DNA of 11,165 bases from JBDTMT01 sp033764095 (lineage in GTDB: Bacteria; Desulfobacterota; Binatia; HRBIN30; CADEER01), in NCBI GenBank assembly GCA_033764095.1, contig JANRJF010000147.1:1-11165 (forward strand), written 5' to 3'. Positions 7,163 through 11,165 of this stretch are shown piece after piece. The first letter of the stretch is position 1, and each line of letters opens with the position of its first letter. Under the pieces are notes generated by a model, which was not told the origin of the DNA, searched no databases, and saw only the letters and a list, made by a program, of their open reading frames with translations. Both the position numbers and the translations under genes were made by a program.

Positions 7163-7221
7163 GGTGTCGGATACTAGGCGCGCCGGCGGTGGCCTGGCAA
7201 CTGGCCAGCGGCGCGGCGCGG

Positions 7222-7551
7222 TTACTCACTGGTGACGGTCAGCATCCACCAGAAGAACCAGATCGCCCAGGCGGCGGCCGCGACCAGCAGCAACCCGCCG
7301 GCATTCGACTGGCGGCGCCAGGCGGAGTCGTCGCTTGGCGCCAGCGCGCGCACCGGCGGCGGTGGCGGGCGCAGCGGCAGGCCCTCCGGGTCGACGCTGA
7401 CGACCCGGCAGTTCTCCAGACCGCTGCGCCGCAACTGCTCCTCCAACTCGCCGCGCACCGCGGTGGCGGTGTCGCCGGCGATGCCGGTGACATGGACGGT
7501 CGCGCGATATCGGGGCATGGGCTCGTTCAGCCGGTGGGGGCGATTGGACAT
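7222..7551 (-). CDS. Small protein with C-terminal membrane anchor, function unknown
   Basis: I do not recognise a family in these 109 residues. Residues about 14-57 look like a beta-alpha-beta unit (RYRATVHVTG, then an acidic/basic helix, then CRVVSVDPEG). A proline run follows at 62-66, and a very hydrophobic Trp/Phe-rich helix at about 85-105 ends four residues from the C-terminus. This is the layout of a tail-anchored protein with its small domain probably in the cytoplasm. The start could be Met1 (7551) or Met12 (7518), as neither has a strong Shine-Dalgarno. It is the first gene of the minus-strand run and is divergent from the CBS-ACT gene across a short spacer, so its promoter should lie in 7552-7665. 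Confidence 0.7.
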   Translation of the reverse strand: MSNRPHRLNEPMPRYRATVHVTGIAGDTATAVRGELEEQLRRSGLENCRVVSVDPEGLPLRPPPPPVRALAPSDDSAWRRQSNAGGLLLVAAAAWAIWFFWWMLTVTSE

Positions 7552-7665
7552 CTGGCGCTGTGCTGGATGCCAAGCTAGAACCGGGTACGCGCAAGAATCA
7601 AGCGGCCTTCGTCGTCATCCCTGCCGCACCGGTTGCGAGGCCGGCGCGAAGTCGAGGAGCCCAGC

Positions 7666-8283
7666 ATGTTGGTGCGAGAGCGCATGTCGCGGCGCGTCAT
7701 CACCATCGACCCGGGGCGGCCGCCCGGCGAGGCCGAGGCGCTGTTGGCGCGCCACCGCATCCGCCAACTGCCGGTGCTCCGCGACGGGCAGGTGGTCGGC
7801 ATCGTCACCCATCGCGACCTGCGCGGAGCGCGACGCCGGCAGCGCACGGTGGCCGAGGTGATGACCGCCAAGCCGGTGGTCATCGGCCCCGACGCGGCGG
7901 TGGACGAAGCGGCGCGCGTGCTGCGGACCTACAAGGTCGGCGCCCTGCCGGTGGTCGACGGCCGCGCGCTGGTCGGCATCATCACCATCGCCGACGTGCT
8001 CGATGCCTTCGTCGCGCTGTCCGGCGTACGCGAGGCGACGGTGCGGCTCGACCTGGTCGCCCGCAGCGGTCGCGATCTCGAGGCGCGCGCCCGCGCGGCG
8101 GTGGAGCGCGCACATGGCCAGGTCTGCTGGCTGCACCGCGACGCGCGGGCACGGCCGCCGCGCTTGCACGTGCGGGTCCGCGCCCGCAACGTCGAGGATC
8201 TGGTCACCGCCCTCGAAGCCGACGGCTTCGAGGTGGCCGGGGTGGTGAGCGCGCCTACGCGCGCCCTTCGGGCGCCACGTTGA
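7666..8283 (+). CDS. CBS-CBS-ACT domain protein (AcuB-like)
   Basis: The 205-residue protein begins with two CBS domains (about 5-57 and 62-116). Each ends in the nucleotide-ribose signature: GIVTHRD at 45-51 and GIITIAD at 104-110. CBS pairs bind AMP, ATP or S-adenosylmethionine and act as energy or ligand sensors. Residues about 122-195 look like an ACT-type small-molecule domain. This order is that of AcuB-like proteins, first described in acetoin utilisation; no acetoin genes are nearby, so the name is structural only. The start is chosen at ATG 7666 because GAGGAG (7654-7659) lies six bases upstream. A longer TTG-initiated version from 7633 is less likely. The 3' end overlaps the convergent small gene by 29 bases. 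It is predicted to be cytoplasmic and to allosterically control an unidentified partner. Confidence 0.88.
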   Translation: MLVRERMSRRVITIDPGRPPGEAEALLARHRIRQLPVLRDGQVVGIVTHRDLRGARRRQRTVAEVMTAKPVVIGPDAAVDEAARVLRTYKVGALPVVDGRALVGIITIADVLDAFVALSGVREATVRLDLVARSGRDLEARARAAVERAHGQVCWLHRDARARPPRLHVRVRARNVEDLVTALEADGFEVAGVVSAPTRALRAPR

Positions 8284-8464
8284 GATTGAGCAACGCGAAG
8301 AACAGCTCGTCGATCGACTCGTAGCGCAGCCAGCGCGGCACCTCGGGCGCGAGATCGATCGGATCCATGCTCCAACCGGAGCGTTCGTCTCCGTACACCG
8401 GGAATACCTCGAGCCCGACCTTCAGCAACTGCGTGTTCACCGGCTCCATCTCGCGCGCTCTCAT
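8255..8464 (-). CDS. Small conserved-looking protein of unknown function (69 aa)
   Basis: I recognise no family. The start at ATG 8464 is well supported: a near-perfect AAGGAGG Shine-Dalgarno sits eight bases upstream. The open frame continues further upstream, but that part is Arg/Pro-rich and unlike a protein. The product begins MRAREMEPVN and includes hydrophobic segments (QLLKVGLEVFPV and LFFALLNLNV) separated by an acidic Trp/Pro-containing stretch. There is no signal peptide or full membrane helix, so a small cytoplasmic protein is likely. Its last 29 bases overlap the end of the CBS-ACT gene on the other strand. A palindrome lies 106 bases upstream of its start. The strong ribosome site argues that it is expressed. 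Confidence 0.65.
   Translation of the reverse strand: MRAREMEPVNTQLLKVGLEVFPVYGDERSGWSMDPIDLAPEVPRWLRYESIDELFFALLNLNVAPEGRA
8261..8275. terminator. Short GC hairpin at the convergent gene ends
   Basis: GCGCCC-TTC-GGGCGC forms a perfect 6-bp stem with a 3-base loop. It lies inside the 29-base overlap of the CBS-ACT gene and the 69-residue gene, so it would form in both transcripts. No T-run follows on either strand, so a terminator role is only plausible. Confidence 0.35.
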
Positions 8465-8569
8465 CGGGATCGCCTCCTTGGCGAATGGCGAGTTGGGGAG
8501 CAGGTTGTGTGCCACGCGCGGCGCGCGGCGCGCCCGTCGGGTCGGAGAGTCTGGCAGCGATGCGGGGGT

Positions 8570-8584
8570 GTCAGGATTCCTGAC
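8570..8584. promoter_or_regulatory. Operator-like palindrome GTCAG-N5-CTGAC
   Basis: GTCAGGATTCCTGAC is a perfect palindrome around a central T. With flanks it reads TGTCAG-N5-CTGACG, matching the site at 3449-3463. A further direct GGTGTCAG half-site starts at 8586, just after the palindrome, suggesting more than one dimer could bind. It is 106 bases upstream of the 69-residue gene and far (about 556 bases) from prkA, so it more likely controls the small gene. Confidence 0.45.
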
Positions 8585-8843
8585 GGTGTCAGCCGGCATG
8601 CTCGATGTCGTGACGTCGGTGCCGCATTCTGACCAGCCGCGCGGACGCTTCGTGTGCAACAACGACTGCGTCGCCGCCGCACGCGCTGCGCCGCTATGGA
8701 TAATGCACTGCGGCCCGGAGGTTGCTTAGTCGCTCAGTCGATGCTCGACGTCGGCCCCCGACAGCCTGCCGCGCGGTCAGCGCGAGCGCGCCGCGTCAGG
8801 GCGCGTGATCTCCGCCCAGCAACTAGATGCTGGGGAGAAAAAC

Positions 8844-8873
8844 TTGACGGGCCACAAATTCTAGTGGTAGCGT
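8844..8873 (+). promoter_or_regulatory. Possible sigma70-type promoter upstream of prkA
   Basis: A good -35 box, TTGACG (8844-8849), is followed after 18 bases by TAGCGT (8868-8873), a weak -10 box. The -35 lies just after a short A-rich patch (GAGAAAAAC), which is rare in this GC-rich window. The pair points toward prkA. The -10 match is only 3 of 6, so the call is tentative. Confidence 0.3.
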
Positions 8874-9140
8874 CGCACTACGCTGATGGTATCCGGGATG
8901 GAGTGGTTGTGACCGGCTGGGTTTCTGAACGCCGCGTTGCCCTCTCCCCCACCCCCACCGCCATTCCGCTCTTCACTCCACGCCCGTCGGCAGGTTCGTC
9001 TTGCGAATCGGGGTGTACGCCGGATGCTATGGATCGTGTGGAGTGCCCCTGAACGCTGACCGAACACGCACATAACGTCACAGGTGGCCGACCACCACGT
9101 TGGGTTGGGAGCCGGTGCCCATCCGGCAAAGGAGCGGGTC

Positions 9141-11078
9141 ATGGAAACAGATAAGGCCATCTTCGAGAAGCTGATACTCGAGGACCGCGCCGCGCGCGGT
9201 TCGGACCACTGGCGCGGCACCTTCCTCGAGTACCTCGAGCGGGTGCGCGAGGACCCGGGCATCACCAAGCTCGCGCACGCCCGGCTCTACGACATGCTGA
9301 CGGCGGCCGGCTCGCACGACATCCTGGAGGCCGACGACGCGCAGGTGAAGCGGCTCTTCAAGGACGAGCCGGTGCGCGTCTACAACTTCTTCGCCGACGA
9401 GTTCTTCGGCATCGAGCGCACGGTCTCGCAGATCGTCCGCTACTTCCACTCCGCCGCCCTGAAGGGCGAGGAGAGCCGCCAGGTGCTCTACCTGATGGGG
9501 CCGGTCGGCTCCGGCAAGAGCTCGCTGGTCGAGCGGCTGCAGCGCGGCCTGGAGGAGCTGGACCGGGTCTACGCGATCGACGGCTGCCCGATGCAGGAGG
9601 AGCCGCTGCATCTGCTGCCGCGCCACCTGCGGCGCGAGTTCGAGAAGATGCTCGGCGTGCACATCGAGGGCGACCTGTGCCCGGTGTGCCGCTACCGGCT
9701 GAAGGAGGAGTTCGGCACGCGCTACGAGGAAGTGCCGATCGTCATGCGCGCCTTCTCGAAGCGCAACCGCGTCGGCATCGGCGTGGTGCCGCCGGTCGAC
9801 CCGAACAACCAGGACACCTCGGTACTGATCGGCAGCGAGGACATCTCCAAGCTCGACCGCTACTCGGAGGGCGATCCGCGCGTCCTCGATCTCAACGGCG
9901 CGCTCAACGTCGGCAACCGCGGCGTCGTCGAGTTCATCGAGGTGTTCAAGAACGAGATCGAGTACCTGCACGCGATGATCACCGCGACGCAGGAGAAGGT
10001 GATCCCGGCTCCCGGCCGTCACGGCATGGTCTATGTCGACACCGTGATCGTCGCCCACTCGAACGAGGCGGAGTGGCAGAAGTTCAAGGCCGACCACACC
10101 AACGAGGCGATCCTCGACCGCATCGTGGTGGTGAAGGTGCCGTACAACCTGCGGCTCACCGAAGAGGTGAAGATCTACCAGAAGATCATCAAGCACTCCG
10201 ACTTCCATGCCCACGTCGCCCCGCACACGCTGGAAGTGGCGTCGATGTTCGCCATCCTCTCGCGCCTCGAGCCGACGCCGAAGTGCGACCTGATGACCAA
10301 GCTGAAGCTCTACAACGGCGAGGAGGTCATCGAGAAGGGCCGCACCAAGAAGATCGACGTGCGCGAGCTGCGCGAGGACACCAAGCGCGAGGGCATGAGC
10401 GGCATCTCGACGCGCTTCATCATGAAGGCGCTCGACAACGCGCTGTCGGACAACGTCGTCGGCAAGTGCATCAACCCGATCAACGTCCGCGAGGCGCTGA
10501 TCAACATGGTCAAGGAAACCGACCTGCCGGACGACACGCGCAAGCAGTACCTCGAGTTCCTGCAGGACATCCTGCACAAGGAGTACCTCGAGTTGCTGGA
10601 GAAGGAGATCACCAAGGCCTTCGTCTACTCCTACCAGGAACAGGCCGAGTCGTTGTTCCAGAACTACCTCGACCACGCCGAAGCCTACGTGAACAAGACC
10701 AAGGTGAAGGACCGCAACACCAAGGAGGAGCTGCAGCCGGACGAGGCCTTCCTCAAGTCGATCGAGGAGCAGATCGCGATCATCGGCTCGGCGGCCGAGG
10801 GCTTCCGCCAGGAGGTCATCGCCTACCTGTGGGCGGCGAGCCGGCGCTCGATCAGCGTCAGCTACCAGAGCTACGAACCGCTGCGCGAGGCGATAGAGAA
10901 GCGCCTGATGACCTCGGTACGCGACATCAGCCGCATCATCACCAAGGCACGGACGCGCGACGAGGAGCAGTCGGAGAAGTACAACGCCATGGTGCAGAAC
11001 CTGATCGACAACGGCTACTGCACCAGCTGCGTCGACGTCGTCCTCAAGTACGCCGCCAACAACCTCTGGAAGGATTGA
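9141..11078 (+). CDS. prkA: PrkA family serine protein kinase / AAA+ ATPase
   Basis: At 645 residues this closely matches the length of E. coli YeaG and Bacillus PrkA. The AAA+ part comes first, with a Walker A motif GPVGSGKS at 120-127, followed by the family block CPMQEEPLHLLP (149-160) and a CPVC pair (180-183). The C-terminal half is the PrkA kinase-like region. The protein ends with a second cysteine pair in NGYCTSC (C627, C630). Family members act in the cytoplasm in stress, starvation or sporulation responses; kinase activity has been reported, and protease activity proposed, for homologues. The start at ATG 9141 is supported by AAAGGAG (9128-9134) six bases upstream; an extension to GTG 9084 is not needed. 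PrkA is usually followed by YeaH/DUF444 and SpoVR genes, and a new start does follow here. Confidence 0.97.
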   Translation: METDKAIFEKLILEDRAARGSDHWRGTFLEYLERVREDPGITKLAHARLYDMLTAAGSHDILEADDAQVKRLFKDEPVRVYNFFADEFFGIERTVSQIVRYFHSAALKGEESRQVLYLMGPVGSGKSSLVERLQRGLEELDRVYAIDGCPMQEEPLHLLPRHLRREFEKMLGVHIEGDLCPVCRYRLKEEFGTRYEEVPIVMRAFSKRNRVGIGVVPPVDPNNQDTSVLIGSEDISKLDRYSEGDPRVLDLNGALNVGNRGVVEFIEVFKNEIEYLHAMITATQEKVIPAPGRHGMVYVDTVIVAHSNEAEWQKFKADHTNEAILDRIVVVKVPYNLRLTEEVKIYQKIIKHSDFHAHVAPHTLEVASMFAILSRLEPTPKCDLMTKLKLYNGEEVIEKGRTKKIDVRELREDTKREGMSGISTRFIMKALDNALSDNVVGKCINPINVREALINMVKETDLPDDTRKQYLEFLQDILHKEYLELLEKEITKAFVYSYQEQAESLFQNYLDHAEAYVNKTKVKDRNTKEELQPDEAFLKSIEEQIAIIGSAAEGFRQEVIAYLWAASRRSISVSYQSYEPLREAIEKRLMTSVRDISRIITKARTRDEEQSEKYNAMVQNLIDNGYCTSCVDVVLKYAANNLWKD

Positions 11079-11086
11079 CGGCGCGG

Positions 11087-11122
11087 GCCGGCTCAGGGAA
11101 GCGTGGGCTTGCCTGAGCCGGC
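11087..11122 (+). ncRNA. Strong intercistronic hairpin after prkA
   Basis: The arms GCCGGCTCAGG (11087-11097) and CCTGAGCCGGC (11112-11122) pair perfectly over 11 bp. After a single G/G mismatch, AAGC/GCTT adds four more pairs and closes on a GTGG loop. The element starts nine bases after the prkA stop and ends 18 bases before the next ATG. No T-run follows, so it is not a classic terminator. An mRNA-processing, stabilising or attenuating element within a prkA operon is the likeliest reading; it is a structure in the message and need not be a separate RNA gene. Confidence 0.55.
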
Positions 11123-11140
11123 TGCAGCCGAGAGAGCCCG

Positions 11141-11165
11141 ATGCCGCCGATCGACAGCGTCTTCC
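11141..11165 (+). CDS. Start of a further gene after prkA (cut by window edge)
   Basis: ATG 11141 is preceded by the purine-rich GAGAGAG (11130-11136) four bases upstream and begins MPPIDSVF before the window ends. From the usual prkA neighbourhood the expected gene is a YeaH-like DUF444 protein, but eight codons cannot confirm that. Confidence 0.4.

Larger units (their letters stand above)
8465..9140. other. 676-base spacer between the small gene and prkA
   Basis: I find no convincing gene here. Open frames have low-information, Arg/Pro/Ser-rich translations, and none joins a Shine-Dalgarno to a plausible protein. The spacer holds a palindrome (8570-8584), a possible sigma70-type promoter (8844-8873) and, at its right end, the prkA ribosome site. 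If that promoter is real, prkA has an untranslated leader of roughly 260 bases. Part of the spacer could encode a small RNA; I saw no strong fold that proves it. Confidence 0.5.

Noticed and set aside
8551..8566. Possible sigma54 promoter (TGGC...GC)
   Set aside because: The distance between the GG and GC elements does not fit the -24/-12 spacing.
8654..9052. Plus-strand 132-codon frame in the spacer before prkA
   Set aside because: Low-information translation, no Shine-Dalgarno, and it contains the candidate promoter. Not supported as a gene.
9078..10676. Long minus-strand frame opposite prkA
   Set aside because: The plus strand encodes full-length PrkA with all motifs. The antisense frame is Leu/Val/Asp-rich because of high third-position GC.

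Overview
The window is high-GC DNA (roughly 70 percent by eye) from a bacterium, almost certainly Gram-negative. The mix of genes (a secreted protein with a very long Thr-Pro stalk, a SemiSWEET transporter, a DUF4124 protein, a CBS-ACT protein and PrkA) resembles metagenome-assembled genomes called Deltaproteobacteria or Candidatus Binatia/Binatota. That placement is an inference from gene style, with no marker gene behind it. LAYOUT: Bases 1-3320 (minus strand) hold the start and most of one very large secreted-protein gene. Its first 411 codons encode a signal peptide and three Cys-containing modules. The remaining 695 or more codons are an alternating Thr-X repeat that runs off the left edge. 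A 357-base divergent spacer (3321-3677) with a palindrome separates it from a plus-strand SemiSWEET sugar transporter (3678-3959). An imperfect stem-loop follows, at the convergent boundary with a five-gene minus-strand run. In reading order that run is: a small C-terminally anchored membrane protein (7551-7222), a DUF4124 secreted protein (7162-6488), an isochorismatase-family hydrolase (6404-5847), an orotate phosphoribosyltransferase (5850-5242) joined to it by an ATGA overlap, and an M16 zinc peptidase (5222-4029). Divergent from that run is a CBS-CBS-ACT protein (7666-8283). Its end overlaps the end of a small 69-residue unknown gene on the minus strand (8464-8255). A 676-base spacer without a convincing gene follows, holding a second palindrome and a possible promoter. 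The last large gene is prkA (9141-11078), followed by a strong hairpin and the first eight codons of another gene. HOW IT FITS TOGETHER: Most of the window is housekeeping or accessory metabolism, with no phage, transposon, CRISPR, tRNA or rRNA signal. Three things stand out: the zoned and internally duplicated Thr-Pro stalk gene; a TGTCAG-N5-CTGACG palindrome found in both long divergent spacers, which suggests a shared regulator for the stalk/SemiSWEET pair and the small-gene/prkA pair; and a compact hairpin placed exactly between prkA and the next gene.
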